Shown here one piece after another: positions 15,981 through 24,995 of a DNA stretch of 63,836 bases. Under the pieces are notes generated by a model. It did not search any database, was not told where the DNA came from, and worked only from the letters and a program-made list of their open reading frames with translations. Position numbers and translations under genes: made by a program. The first letter of the stretch is position 1, and every line of letters begins with the position of its first letter. Origin of the DNA: an uncultured Pelagibacteraceae bacterium (GTDB lineage: Bacteria; Pseudomonadota; Alphaproteobacteria; Pelagibacterales; Pelagibacteraceae); assembly GCA_902588895.1 (NCBI GenBank), contig CACIRC010000005.1, positions 1 through 63,836 of the forward strand. The letters are read 5' to 3'.

Positions 15981-16724
15981 TTATATTGAAATTCCACCAT
16001 CAACATGAATTGTACTTCCTGTTGTAAATGTTGCATCATCGCTAGCTAAATAAACGGCCACAGCTGCTATTTCTTCTGCTGTACCTAATCTTCCCATGGG
16101 TTGTCTCGCTATAAAATCTTTTTTTGCTTGGACTGGATCTGGACTTTGATTGACCCTATCTTGCCAAGAAGGTGAATAAACTGTACCTGGCGCAATTGAA
16201 TTACATCTAATATTTTGTTTAACGAAATCTGCTGCAATCGCTTTTGTTAAACCAATTACAGCGCCCTTTGTTGTTCCGTAAACAAATCTATTTGGAAAAC
16301 CTTTAAAGCTAGATGCGCATGAAGATATATTAATAATACTTCCACCATTTTGTTTTATCATTAAAGGTAAAATAGCTTTGCACATAAAGTACATCGACTT
16401 TACGTTTACATTAGAAGAAAAATCCCAATCTTTTTCATCACATTCTAATATTGTTCCATGATGAACAAATCCAACAGCATTAAATAAAACATCAACTTTA
16501 TCTAAAGTTTTAGTAAATTCTAAAATTGCACTGTTGTCTGTGGAGTCTAACTTTTGCACTTTAATCTCAGGATATTCTTTATTTAAATCAGCTAAAGTTT
16601 TATCATTTAAATCAGTTGCAGTGACATGGGCACCTTCTTTATGAAATGCTATTGCTGTTGCTTTTCCAATACCTTGGCCTGCTGCTGTTACGAGAATCTT
16701 TTTACCTTCTAATCTTCCGCTCAT
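15981..16724 (-). CDS. SDR-family dehydrogenase (2-keto-3-deoxy sugar acid / BDH2-like)
   Basis: A 247-residue short-chain dehydrogenase. It has the cofactor glycines in Thr-Ala-Ala-Gly-Gln-Gly-Ile-Gly, Asp in Thr-Asp-Leu-Asn (NAD preference), the Asn-Ala-Val-Gly motif, catalytic Ser in Ile-Ser-Ser-Cys-Ala-Ser-Ser, and Tyr-x-x-x-Lys in Val-Tyr-Gly-Thr-Thr-Lys. The Phe-Val-His-His-Gly-Thr-Ile-Leu-x-Cys stretch is characteristic of the BDH2 (DHRS6) group, which also contains 2-keto-3-deoxy-L-fuconate dehydrogenase. In this setting it would oxidise the keto-deoxy acid made by the dehydratase for cleavage by the FAH-type hydrolase. Confidence 0.88.
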   Translation of the reverse strand: MSGRLEGKKILVTAAGQGIGKATAIAFHKEGAHVTATDLNDKTLADLNKEYPEIKVQKLDSTDNSAILEFTKTLDKVDVLFNAVGFVHHGTILECDEKDWDFSSNVNVKSMYFMCKAILPLMIKQNGGSIINISSCASSFKGFPNRFVYGTTKGAVIGLTKAIAADFVKQNIRCNSIAPGTVYSPSWQDRVNQSPDPVQAKKDFIARQPMGRLGTAEEIAAVAVYLASDDATFTTGSTIHVDGGISI

Positions 16725-17590
16725 TTTTTATTTATCCTTTCGATTTCATTATAAAGTGAACTATGATCAGTGTTTCCATGACCATTATCGACAAGGGTTT
16801 TATACATTTCTTTCACCAAATTTGAAATAGGTAAATGTGTATTATATGAATTTGCACACTCTAAAATGTTATTCATATCTTTTAAATGAGTAGAAGTTTT
16901 ACCTTTTGGACTAAAATCTTTATCTATCATTCTTTTTCCATGAGTTTGTAAAATTTTACTATCTGCCCAACCTCCAGAAAGAGCTTTAATTAGTTTTACT
17001 GGATCAGCACCTGCTTTTTCACATAAGGTTATCGCCTCAGCAACTGCTCCTATTGTAACTCCTACTACAATTTGATTTGCTAACTTTGAAACTTGTCCAC
17101 TTCCAATAGGACCTACCAAAGTTGGATTTCCCATTGCTTTTAAAATATTTATAGAGTTATCAAAAATATTTTGTTCTCCACCAACCATTATAGCTAAAGA
17201 AGCTTCCTCAGCTCCAATTGTTCCTCCTGAAACTGGTGCGTCCAAGTAATTTACATTTTTTGATTTTAAATTATTTCCATATTTTGTTGCTGTCGTTGGT
17301 TTAACAGAACTCATATCAATAACAGTTGATCCAGATTTCAAATTGTCTAACAAATCTGAATTATTCATTATTGCATCAACAGCACTATCATCTGTTAGCA
17401 TTGTTATAATAAAGTCATTATCTTTAACAACTTCACCTAATGTTTTTGATATTTCAGCGCCAAACTCTTTTAAAGGCTCAGCTTTACTAATTGAACGATT
17501 AAATGCTTTTAATTTAAAACCAGATTTTAATAAATTTTTAGCCATTGGAAGACCCATAAGGCCTGTTCCAATAAAACCAATTTTCATCAT
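16721..17590 (-). CDS. 3-hydroxyisobutyrate dehydrogenase family reductase (tartronate-semialdehyde-reductase-like)
   Basis: A 289-residue beta-hydroxyacid dehydrogenase. The N-terminus has Gly-Phe-Ile-Gly-Thr-Gly-Leu-Met-Gly for NAD(P). The substrate motif is Asp-Ala-Pro-Val-Ser-Gly-Gly near 117, and the catalytic Lys is in Gly-Ser-Gly-Gln-Val-Ser-Lys-Leu-Ala-Asn-Gln near 168. Family members reduce tartronate semialdehyde or oxidise 3-hydroxyisobutyrate. It overlaps both neighbours by four bases: the SDR downstream and the TRAP large permease upstream. It therefore belongs to the same transcription unit as the transporter. Confidence 0.88.
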   Translation of the reverse strand: MMKIGFIGTGLMGLPMAKNLLKSGFKLKAFNRSISKAEPLKEFGAEISKTLGEVVKDNDFIITMLTDDSAVDAIMNNSDLLDNLKSGSTVIDMSSVKPTTATKYGNNLKSKNVNYLDAPVSGGTIGAEEASLAIMVGGEQNIFDNSINILKAMGNPTLVGPIGSGQVSKLANQIVVGVTIGAVAEAITLCEKAGADPVKLIKALSGGWADSKILQTHGKRMIDKDFSPKGKTSTHLKDMNNILECANSYNTHLPISNLVKEMYKTLVDNGHGNTDHSSLYNEIERINKK

Positions 17591-18903
17591 GGTTTTGGTT
17601 TAAATTCGTGGAAGTTTTGTGTCATCGCTTCTGGGAAGAACATAACACATGCTAATACGATTAATTGTATTACTATAAACGGTGCAAAACCTCTAAAAAT
17701 ATCTGTTAATGAGATATGTGGAGGAGCAACTGATTTTAAATAAAAAGCGGCGGGTCCAAAAGGCGGACTTAAAAATGAAACTTGCATATTTACGCAAAAT
17801 AATATTCCAAACCAAATAGGATCAAAACCAAGAGCTATAACTATTGGTAAAAATACTGGCATTGCTAACAATACAATTCCAACCCAATCCATAAATGCTC
17901 CCATTATTAAGAACATTATCTGCATCATAAAAATTAAATACATTGGTTTTAAATCATAAGCCAAAATAGTTTCTGCTACATATTTTGGACCACCAGCAAG
18001 AGAATAAGCGCCCGCTAAAACTGTTGCACCAAAAGTAATTGTTAAAATAGTTCCTGAAGCTTTAAATGTTCTTGTTAATGCATCTTTAAACAAGAACCAT
18101 GTTAATTCTTTTCTAGCAAAAATTATAATTAATGTAGCAACAACACCCATACCAGCAGCTTCTGTAATACCTGTTATTCCTGAATAGATTGAACCTAAAA
18201 CAATTATCACTATTCCAATTGGTGGCAAAAGACCTGGTAGATAAGAAATTTTTTCTTTTAAAGTTAATGGCGGCTCATCACTTAATGGTGCAAGATGTGG
18301 TTGCAATCTTGTTCTAATTAAAATGTAAGTGATTATCAAACCTGAAATCATCAAACCTGGAACTATTGCTTCTTGAAATAACATTGTAATTGAAGTTTCT
18401 GTTGTCAATCCATAGATAATTAAAACAATTGAAGGAGGTATCATGGTTCCTAATGAACCCGATGCACAAATAATACCAATCGACATATCTTGATCATATT
18501 TTAATCTCAACATTTGAGGCAGTGCAATCAATCCTAATAAAACTATTTCTCCTCCAATAATTCCACTCATAGCAGCCATAATTGTTGCCATGATGGCAGT
18601 CACCACTCCTACTCCACCTCGAGTTTTTCTTAGCCACGCATTCAAGGCATCATATAAATCTCTAGCTATGTTCGAGCGTTCAAGCAAGGAGGCCATAAAT
18701 ATAAATAATGGCACCGACAAAAAAGAATAAGTAACAACTAGAGAATAATATCTTGAAAGTAAGATCCCTAAAGCATGTTCACCTATATATAAAAATACAA
18801 GCACTGCCCCCATAAAACCTGAGGCAAAACCCATTGGAACACCAATAGATATAAGCAATAATAATCCAACTATAAGTATTATCGAAAGTGATCCTATTTC
18901 CAT
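17587..18903 (-). CDS. dctM: TRAP transporter large permease subunit
   Basis: A 438-residue DctM-type protein with about twelve transmembrane segments, the ion-coupled translocation subunit of a TRAP transporter. Typical features are Gly-Val-Pro-Met-Gly-Phe-Ala near the start, Ser-Val-Pro-Leu-Phe-Ile-Phe-Met-Ala, Gly-Ser-Leu-Gly-Thr-Met-Ile-Pro-Pro-Ser and Met-Gly-Ala-Phe-Met-Asp-Trp-Val-Gly-Ile. It starts one base after the small-permease gene and overlaps the following reductase gene by four bases. Confidence 0.94.
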   Translation of the reverse strand: MEIGSLSIILIVGLLLLISIGVPMGFASGFMGAVLVFLYIGEHALGILLSRYYSLVVTYSFLSVPLFIFMASLLERSNIARDLYDALNAWLRKTRGGVGVVTAIMATIMAAMSGIIGGEIVLLGLIALPQMLRLKYDQDMSIGIICASGSLGTMIPPSIVLIIYGLTTETSITMLFQEAIVPGLMISGLIITYILIRTRLQPHLAPLSDEPPLTLKEKISYLPGLLPPIGIVIIVLGSIYSGITGITEAAGMGVVATLIIIFARKELTWFLFKDALTRTFKASGTILTITFGATVLAGAYSLAGGPKYVAETILAYDLKPMYLIFMMQIMFLIMGAFMDWVGIVLLAMPVFLPIVIALGFDPIWFGILFCVNMQVSFLSPPFGPAAFYLKSVAPPHISLTDIFRGFAPFIVIQLIVLACVMFFPEAMTQNFHEFKPKP

Positions 18904-18904
18904 T

Positions 18905-19477
18905 TTATTTTAATTCTTTAGAAGGGTCGTATTGTTTTTCTTTAGGATTTTTCCAATCAATTATTAAGTTATTTACTGATTGAACGGCAATAAGAAATAC
19001 ACATATTAGCGTAAGCGGCTTCATAGTAGCAGGAATTGGTGGATCCCAATAAGTAGCAAATCTCTCCCAATTTATAAACGATCTGTATGCATCTTCCATG
19101 CCCCCATAAATTACAGCTGCAGCAAAAAGAACAATAATAATTGTACTTATTAGATCAAAAATTCTCTGTGTTGGTCTACTAACCCAATCATATAACAATA
19201 CTATTCTAATATGGCTTCTTAACCTTGTTGCATATATTCCACCAACCAAATAACAAACACCAGCCAACCACAAGCATAGTTCATTAGCCCACAAAGTTGG
19301 TTTAAATACAACGTATCTCATAAAAATTTCGTACATCATTACAAGTACTATTATCGGGATTAAATATTTGATTGTGTGGCTTAAAAATAAGGAAATTCTA
19401 TCAATCCAATTTATTGGAAAATCATCTTTACTTGCAACTTTTTCATTTTGTTCTTGTAATTCTTTGTCAATCATCAA
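18905..19477 (-). CDS. dctQ: TRAP transporter small permease subunit
   Basis: A 190-residue DctQ-type protein with four transmembrane helices (about residues 33-51, 64-83, 108-128 and 152-170). It carries the usual Trp-Ala-Asn-Glu-Leu-x-x-Trp-Leu segment in helix 2 and an Arg-Ser-His-Ile-Arg-Ile stretch after it. It forms the membrane complex with DctM. A 58-base spacer with a strong hairpin separates it from dctP upstream, so its expression is probably lower than that of the binding protein. Confidence 0.9.
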   Translation of the reverse strand: MMIDKELQEQNEKVASKDDFPINWIDRISLFLSHTIKYLIPIIVLVMMYEIFMRYVVFKPTLWANELCLWLAGVCYLVGGIYATRLRSHIRIVLLYDWVSRPTQRIFDLISTIIIVLFAAAVIYGGMEDAYRSFINWERFATYWDPPIPATMKPLTLICVFLIAVQSVNNLIIDWKNPKEKQYDPSKELK

Positions 19478-19499
19478 ATAAAAAAATTTTAAGTTGGTA

Positions 19500-19523
19500 A
19501 GAAGGGCCTTTGTAGGCCCTTCT
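19500..19523 (-). terminator. Perfect 10-bp hairpin between dctP and dctQ
   Basis: AGAAGGGCCT, a four-base loop and AGGCCCTTCT form a perfect stem directly after dctP. On the minus-strand transcript it is followed by a mixed stretch and then TTTTTTT about a dozen bases later, so it may be a leaky terminator or an RNA-stabilising 3' end rather than a full stop. Confidence 0.8.
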
Positions 19524-19535
19524 AGATTTTTTTAA

Positions 19536-20552
19536 TTACATAATACCGTTAGCTTTCATATAAGCTGTATGTATGTCTATAAGAGCAGCAGCTTCAGGAG
19601 ATTTCTTTTTCCATTCCTGCCAAGCATTAAGTGCAGCATTTCTGAACTTAAGTCTATCTTCTCTAGACCAGTCATGAAGTGTAACACCCATTTCTTTTAA
19701 AGCTTTAACTGCTTCTGCGTTTTTTCTCTCAACCAAGCTAGTGATTGTTCTACCAGCAATCTCAATACCTGCTTTCATTGCTCCTCTTTCATGAGGTTTT
19801 AGCTTTTTCCATACTTTTGTATTACAAGCTAAATGGTCAGCTGGCATAGAGTGGAAACCTGGGTATGTAGCATATTTGTTTTGCTCATAGTGTCCACCTG
19901 CATAGTTAGTAGCTAGAGATGAATAGTCAGCACCATCAATTAGACCAGTTTGTAAAGCAGTTGGAACTTCACCAAAGTCCATTACGATTGGCTTAGCACC
20001 TAGTGCAGTAAAGATCATACTTTCCATTCCTGGAGGTGATCTAAATTTAAAGTCTTTGATAGATGCAACATCTGGAATTGGTTTGCTAGAAATTAGAGAC
20101 TCATGTCCTGGTATCCACCAACCAATTAAAGTCATTCCATATTTGTTGTAAAGTGCATCAACAGCTTCTTGAGCTCCTGGGAAATTCAAGAATTCATATT
20201 GTTGATAAGGGTTATCGTATCCACCCATTACATCACCTGCGAATTGGAAAGCTGCATTTTTACCAGTTTGGTAACCAGCACCAGTCATATCACAATCGAT
20301 AATTCCAGTTTGTGCAGAGTTAAACACTTCAGCAGATTTTCCTGTTACTGATGATGAGTAGAACATTTCTATTTTTAAGCTTCCGCCAGAAAACATTTCT
20401 ACGTTTTTAGCAAATTGAGCCGCAACTTCACCATTAGGTGAACTAGCAGTAAAGTGTGTTTCAATCTTTAAAGTCTTTGCATTTGCAGAGCCAAATAAAG
20501 CAACTGAAACAATAGCTACAGCTGCTATAGTTTTTGATATAAGTTTAAACAT
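19536..20552 (-). CDS. dctP: TRAP transporter substrate-binding protein
   Basis: A 338-residue periplasmic DctP-family protein. The signal peptide is Met-Phe-Lys-Leu-Ile-Ser-Lys then a hydrophobic core and Gly-Ser-Ala-Asn-Ala, cleaved near residue 25. The carboxylate-binding Arg lies in Asp-Phe-Lys-Phe-Arg-Ser-Pro-Pro-Gly near residue 170, and Gly-Glu-Val-Pro-Thr-Ala-Leu-Gln-Thr-Gly follows. An in-frame ATG 39 bases upstream is rejected because only the ATG at 20552 gives a proper signal peptide and has a GAGAGGAA ribosome binding site. It likely binds the organic or sugar acid degraded by the neighbouring enzymes. Confidence 0.93.
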   Translation of the reverse strand: MFKLISKTIAAVAIVSVALFGSANAKTLKIETHFTASSPNGEVAAQFAKNVEMFSGGSLKIEMFYSSSVTGKSAEVFNSAQTGIIDCDMTGAGYQTGKNAAFQFAGDVMGGYDNPYQQYEFLNFPGAQEAVDALYNKYGMTLIGWWIPGHESLISSKPIPDVASIKDFKFRSPPGMESMIFTALGAKPIVMDFGEVPTALQTGLIDGADYSSLATNYAGGHYEQNKYATYPGFHSMPADHLACNTKVWKKLKPHERGAMKAGIEIAGRTITSLVERKNAEAVKALKEMGVTLHDWSREDRLKFRNAALNAWQEWKKKSPEAAALIDIHTAYMKANGIM

Positions 20553-20660
20553 TATCTTCCTCTCGTTTATGTTTTTTTGAAAGTTAATCATAAATGGTTT
20601 TTGAGATCAATAATTTCGTTTAACTTTTATATATAGAAATTATATATATTCTCTAAACAG

Positions 20661-20675
20661 ACAACTTATAGTTGT
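20661..20675. promoter_or_regulatory. 15-base palindrome upstream of dctP
   Basis: ACAACT-TAT-AGTTGT is a perfect palindrome at the far end of the 124-base leader and spacer of dctP, just after the stop of the hydroxyacid dehydrogenase gene. A second symmetric AT element, TATATATA-N5-TATATATA (20628-20648), lies beside it. The position suits an operator controlling the TRAP operon. It could also be the 3' hairpin of the upstream gene. No regulator gene is in the cluster. Confidence 0.45.
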
Positions 20676-20676
20676 T

Positions 20677-21645
20677 CTAAACTACTTCTGAAATGAGTGG
20701 TTTTTTATTGAAATAACAGAAGATATTATCTACTGCCATCATGCTCATGGCCAATCTTGTCTCATGTGTTGCACTTCCGATGTGAGGTAGGGCAAAACAG
20801 TTATCTAATTTTAAATATCTTTTATCTAAATTTGGTTCATTATTAAAAACATCTAAACCTGCTGCATAAATTTTTTTATTTTCTAGTGCATCTATCAATG
20901 CATCGTCATCAATAGTTGATCCTCTTGAAGTATTAATAACTACTGCATGCTTTGGTAGCAAACTTATTGTTGATGAATTAAGAATATTTTTGGTCTCAGA
21001 TGTTGCAGGTGTATGAATGCTTAAAAAATCACACTCGGGTAGCAATGTATTTATATCAGAATAATACTTTGCACCATCCTCTAGATCATCAGAAAGTTTG
21101 TTTCTATTATAATAAATAATTTTCATACCAAATGCCTTAGCAGATTTTGCAGCCATTCTTCCAATACGGCCCATTCCAATGATACCTAGAGTTTTACCTG
21201 TAACAGAATTTCCAATCATAAATTTAGTTAAATCTGGTTTTTGATTTTTCCAGTTATCTGTTCTCACTAGATTGTAAGCTTCACCAATTCTTCTTGATGC
21301 AGCTAAAATTAAAAGGATTGTAGTTTCTGCCACCGCTTCATTTAATACATTTGGAGTATTTGTTACTTTAATTTTTTTTTCTTCGGCAGATTTGATTGAA
21401 ATGTTATCATAGCCAACACCAACCTGAGCTACAATTTTTAATTTGCCATTTAAATTATTAAAAAAATTTTCACCAATTTTATCAAAACCTGTTGATATCA
21501 TTCCATCATAATCATTAATAATTTTAATTAATTCGCTTTCTGGAATAGGTTCGTCTTTTGGATTAAGAGTTACTTCAAATTCTTTTTGAAGTTTTTCCTC
21601 TGCTAAATCTGAGATTTTTCTCGAAACTAATATTTTTGGCTTCAT
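20677..21645 (-). CDS. D-2-hydroxyacid dehydrogenase (glyoxylate/hydroxypyruvate-reductase-like)
   Basis: A 322-residue enzyme of the D-isomer-specific 2-hydroxyacid dehydrogenase family. It has the Gln-Val-Gly-Val-Gly-Tyr-Asp motif, the NAD glycines in Gly-Met-Gly-Arg-Ile-Gly-Arg near 160, the substrate Arg in Ile-Asn-Thr-Ser-Arg-Gly near 240, the Glu in Asn-Asn-Glu-Pro, and the catalytic His in Leu-Pro-His-Ile-Gly-Ser-Ala-Thr. It could reduce glyoxylate or hydroxypyruvate formed from sugar acids. It is one base downstream of the IlvD-type dehydratase gene. Confidence 0.9.
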   Translation of the reverse strand: MKPKILVSRKISDLAEEKLQKEFEVTLNPKDEPIPESELIKIINDYDGMISTGFDKIGENFFNNLNGKLKIVAQVGVGYDNISIKSAEEKKIKVTNTPNVLNEAVAETTILLILAASRRIGEAYNLVRTDNWKNQKPDLTKFMIGNSVTGKTLGIIGMGRIGRMAAKSAKAFGMKIIYYNRNKLSDDLEDGAKYYSDINTLLPECDFLSIHTPATSETKNILNSSTISLLPKHAVVINTSRGSTIDDDALIDALENKKIYAAGLDVFNNEPNLDKRYLKLDNCFALPHIGSATHETRLAMSMMAVDNIFCYFNKKPLISEVV

Positions 21646-21646
21646 A

Positions 21647-23431
21647 TTAGTGAGAATCTCTTGGTAAACCTTTGGTATGTGATACGTCTAAATATTTACC
21701 TCGAGAATTAATGCATGCACCATCATCTAATTGACTAACAGTGTTTCTAAATATTTCCTGCCAAGGAGTTTGGTTATTTGGTTTAAATACTTTTTTATTT
21801 TTTCTTCGTTTTTTAAATTCAGCTTGAGAAATCAATAAATCAACTCTTCTTTTATTTAAGTCTATTTTTATTTTGTCGTAAGTTTTAACAATTCCTAGAT
21901 CTCCACCTACTGCAGACTCTGGTGAGACATGTAAAATTGATGGACTTTCTGATGTTCCACTTTGTCTTCCATCGCCTAAAGTTGGTAAATGTCTTATTCC
22001 TTTTTTTAACAATCTGTCTGGTGGTTGCATATTAACCACTTCAGCTGATCCAGGGTAACCAACAGGTCCACAGCCTCTAATAATTAATAGAGAGTTTTCA
22101 TCTATTTTTAACTTTTTATCATTAAGTCTTTTATGATAATCCTCAGGACCTTCAAAAACTATAGCTTTACATTCAAAAACGTTTGGGTGTTTAGGATTTG
22201 ATAAATATTGATCTCTAAATTCTTTACTGATCACAGATGTTTTCATAATAGCAGATGAGAAAAAGTTGCTTTTCATAACTAAAAAACCAGCTTTTTCGGT
22301 CAATGCGTTCTTAAATGTTTTAATTACTTTATTATCTACCTCAACTTTCTTTCTTAAATTTTCTCCTACAGTTTTTCCTGTGACTGTCTTTATTTTTGTA
22401 TGAATTTTTTTGTTTTTAATTAATTCTTTCATTACCGCAGGTATTGCTCCAGCTCTGTGAAAACTTTCCATTAAGTATTCTCCTGCAGGTTGGCAATTTA
22501 CCAATAAAGGAATGTTGTGCCCAAGTTTTTGCCAATCAGAAAGATCAAATTTAATTCCCATATGTTTTGCAATAGCACTTAAATGAGCTGTGCAATTACT
22601 AGATCCACCAATAGCACTTGCAACTACTACTGCGTTTTCAAAAGCTTTGCGTGTCATAATTTTTGAAGGGGTTAAATTTTCATGAACCATTCCAACGATT
22701 CTTTTTCCTGTTTCGTAAGAAATTTGTTCTCTTTCTCTATAAGGAGCTGGAATAACTGCACCTCCTGGTAAAGACATTCCTAATGCCTCTGCTACAGAGT
22801 TCATTGAAGAAGCTGTTCCCATAGTATTACAGTGACCAGCACTTGGTGCAGACGATGCGACCATATCCATAAATTCCTCGTATTTAATTTCTCCTTTGGC
22901 TAACATTTTTCTAGCTTCCCAAACTACCATTCCTGACCCGGCTAACTTTCCTTTGTAAACTCCATCTAACATTGGACCACCTGATAAAACTATTGCGGGA
23001 ATGTTTACCGTTGCAGCTGCCATCAAAGCTGCGGGAGTAGTTTTATCACATCCTGTTGTTAAGATAACTCCATCAATTGGATATCCATATAAAACTTCCA
23101 CTAGCGATAGGTAAGAAAGATTTCTATCCAACATTGCTGTTGGTCTTTTTCCAGTTTCCTGAATTGGGTGAGTAGGAAATTCCATTGGTATACCTCCTGC
23201 TCTTCTTATTCCATCTTTTATTCTTTTACTTAAAGACATAAAATGCCTGTTGCATGGAGAAAGATCACTTCCAGATTGCGCTATTCCTATAATTGGATTA
23301 CCAGATTGTAATTCTTTTCTTGTAAGACCATAATTTAAATATCTTTCCAGATATAAAGCAGTCATGTCAGGGTTTTTTGGATTATTGAACCATTGTTGAC
23401 TTCTGAAACTTTTTTTTCTTTTTTTAGACAT
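21647..23431 (-). CDS. IlvD/Edd family dehydratase (aldonic-acid type)
   Basis: A 594-residue iron-sulfur dehydratase. Cluster Cys are Cys60 (Ser-Pro-Cys-Asn), Cys128 (Thr-Thr-Gly-Cys-Asp-Lys-Thr-Thr-Pro) and Cys201 (Gly-His-Cys-Asn-Thr-Met-Gly-Thr-Ala), the three-Cys pattern of the [2Fe-2S] pentonate and hexonate dehydratases. The N-terminal Arg-Ser-Gln-Gln-Trp-Phe-Asn and long C-terminal extension resemble L-arabonate/D-xylonate dehydratases rather than dihydroxyacid dehydratase of isoleucine synthesis. The substrate is thus probably an aldonic acid. It diverges from the UxaA-type gene across only 46 bases. Confidence 0.88.
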   Translation of the reverse strand: MSKKRKKSFRSQQWFNNPKNPDMTALYLERYLNYGLTRKELQSGNPIIGIAQSGSDLSPCNRHFMSLSKRIKDGIRRAGGIPMEFPTHPIQETGKRPTAMLDRNLSYLSLVEVLYGYPIDGVILTTGCDKTTPAALMAAATVNIPAIVLSGGPMLDGVYKGKLAGSGMVVWEARKMLAKGEIKYEEFMDMVASSAPSAGHCNTMGTASSMNSVAEALGMSLPGGAVIPAPYREREQISYETGKRIVGMVHENLTPSKIMTRKAFENAVVVASAIGGSSNCTAHLSAIAKHMGIKFDLSDWQKLGHNIPLLVNCQPAGEYLMESFHRAGAIPAVMKELIKNKKIHTKIKTVTGKTVGENLRKKVEVDNKVIKTFKNALTEKAGFLVMKSNFFSSAIMKTSVISKEFRDQYLSNPKHPNVFECKAIVFEGPEDYHKRLNDKKLKIDENSLLIIRGCGPVGYPGSAEVVNMQPPDRLLKKGIRHLPTLGDGRQSGTSESPSILHVSPESAVGGDLGIVKTYDKIKIDLNKRRVDLLISQAEFKKRRKNKKVFKPNNQTPWQEIFRNTVSQLDDGACINSRGKYLDVSHTKGLPRDSH

Positions 23432-23477
23432 AATTTAAATAATGGTTTGTTTAGATTTATAGTTATATAATAATTTT

Positions 23478-24983
23478 ATGAATAATCTAATAGTTTTAAA
23501 TAAGAATGACAATGTGGGCGTAAGCCAATTTATTATTCCTGAAAAAACTAAAATTGAAGGTCATGAGATTAGCACTATCGATCCAATCCCTTTTGGACAT
23601 AAAGTTTGTTTAAAAACAATTAAAAAAGGTGATCCAATCATTAAATATGATCAAATTATTGGTTTTGCATTAGATGATATTAAACCAGGACAACATGTTC
23701 ATTCGCATAATTTAGAATTTAGAGAATTCAAAAGAGATTTTAAAGTTACAGATAAAAAGCATATTGTTGATGAAAAAGCAGATACCTTCTTTAATGGAAT
23801 ATTAAGAGATAATGGACAGGTCGCTACTAGAAATTATATTGGAATAGTGAGTACCGTAAATTGCTCAGCAACTGTCACTAAAATGATAGTTGAGAAGATT
23901 AAATATTCTGACATTTTAAAAGATTATCCAAACATCGACGGCATAGTACCAATTACTCACTCAACTGGATGTGGAATGAATACAGAAAGTGAAGGAATGC
24001 AAATTTTCCAAAGAACTATAGATGGATTTAAAAATCATCCAAACTTTTCTCATGTTTTTGTAATAGGTCTTGGTTGTGAATGTGCGCAAGTCAGTTTGTT
24101 TGATGAATCTTTAAAAAAACATAACCGAATACATTTTTTGACAATTCAAGATGAAGGTGGAACTAAAAAAATAGTAGAGAAAGTATTGTCTCAAATTAAA
24201 AATTTACTTTCAGAAGCTAATAATGTCCAAAGAACTTCACAACCAATAAGTCACTTAACACTAGCTCTTCAATGTGGAGGTTCTGATGGGTATTCTGGAA
24301 TAACTGCAAATCCCGCTTTAGGAGTGGCAGCAGATCTATTGGTTAAAAAAGGTGGAAGTGCAATTTTATCTGAAACCCCAGAGATTTATGGTGCAGAACA
24401 TTTATTAATTAATAGAGCTAACTCACAAGAGACTGCTGACAAACTTTTAAAAAGAATTGAATGGTGGAGACACTACACAACAATTAACAATAGTTCTATG
24501 GACAATAACCCTGCGCCAGGAAATAAAAAAGGTGGTCTGACAACTATATTAGAGAAATCTTTAGGTGCTGTTGCAAAAGGAGGAAATTCTATCCTTCAAG
24601 ATGTATTGCATTATGCTGAACCTTTAAAAAATAAAGGTTTCAATTTTATGGATTCACCTGGATATGATCCTGTATCTGTTACAGGGCAAGTTGCATCAGG
24701 TGCGAATGTAATTTGTTTTACAACTGGAAGAGGATCTTGTTTTGGATGTAAACCAGTACCAAGCTTAAAACTCTCAACTAATTCAGCAATGTTTGAAAGA
24801 ATGTCAGAAGATATGGATATAAACTGTGGGACAATAGCTGAAGGAAAAGAAAAAGTTGAAGAAGTTGGTCAAAAAATATTTGAATTAGTTGTAAATACTG
24901 CATCAGGAAATAAATCCAAGAGTGAAATCAATGGCTACGGTGACGAGGAATTTAATCCTTGGCAAGTTGGCGTTGTAATGTAA
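23478..24983 (+). CDS. UxaA/GarD family dehydratase (altronate/galactarate type)
   Basis: A 501-residue protein with an N-terminal SAF domain (about 1-80, including Gly-His-Lys-Val-Cys and Pro-Gly-Gln-His-Val-His) followed by the UxaA dehydratase domain. Visible motifs are Arg-Asn-Tyr-Ile-Gly, His-Ser-Thr-Gly-Cys-Gly-Met, Leu-Gly-Cys-Glu, Gln-Cys-Gly-Gly-Ser-Asp-Gly-Tyr-Ser-Gly and the C-terminal Gly-Arg-Gly-Ser-Cys-Phe-Gly-Cys-Lys-Pro-Val-Pro. It should be an iron-dependent dehydratase of a hexonic or aldaric acid. The single-chain SAF plus UxaA arrangement is complete. It is divergent from the IlvD-type gene and precedes a permease gene by 12 bases. Confidence 0.88.
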   Translation: MNNLIVLNKNDNVGVSQFIIPEKTKIEGHEISTIDPIPFGHKVCLKTIKKGDPIIKYDQIIGFALDDIKPGQHVHSHNLEFREFKRDFKVTDKKHIVDEKADTFFNGILRDNGQVATRNYIGIVSTVNCSATVTKMIVEKIKYSDILKDYPNIDGIVPITHSTGCGMNTESEGMQIFQRTIDGFKNHPNFSHVFVIGLGCECAQVSLFDESLKKHNRIHFLTIQDEGGTKKIVEKVLSQIKNLLSEANNVQRTSQPISHLTLALQCGGSDGYSGITANPALGVAADLLVKKGGSAILSETPEIYGAEHLLINRANSQETADKLLKRIEWWRHYTTINNSSMDNNPAPGNKKGGLTTILEKSLGAVAKGGNSILQDVLHYAEPLKNKGFNFMDSPGYDPVSVTGQVASGANVICFTTGRGSCFGCKPVPSLKLSTNSAMFERMSEDMDINCGTIAEGKEKVEEVGQKIFELVVNTASGNKSKSEINGYGDEEFNPWQVGVVM

Positions 24984-24995
24984 TTAATTTTTCCT

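Noticed and set aside
20553..20591. Upstream in-frame start for dctP
   Set aside because: It would place polar residues before the signal peptide, and the ribosome binding site stands directly before the ATG at 20552.
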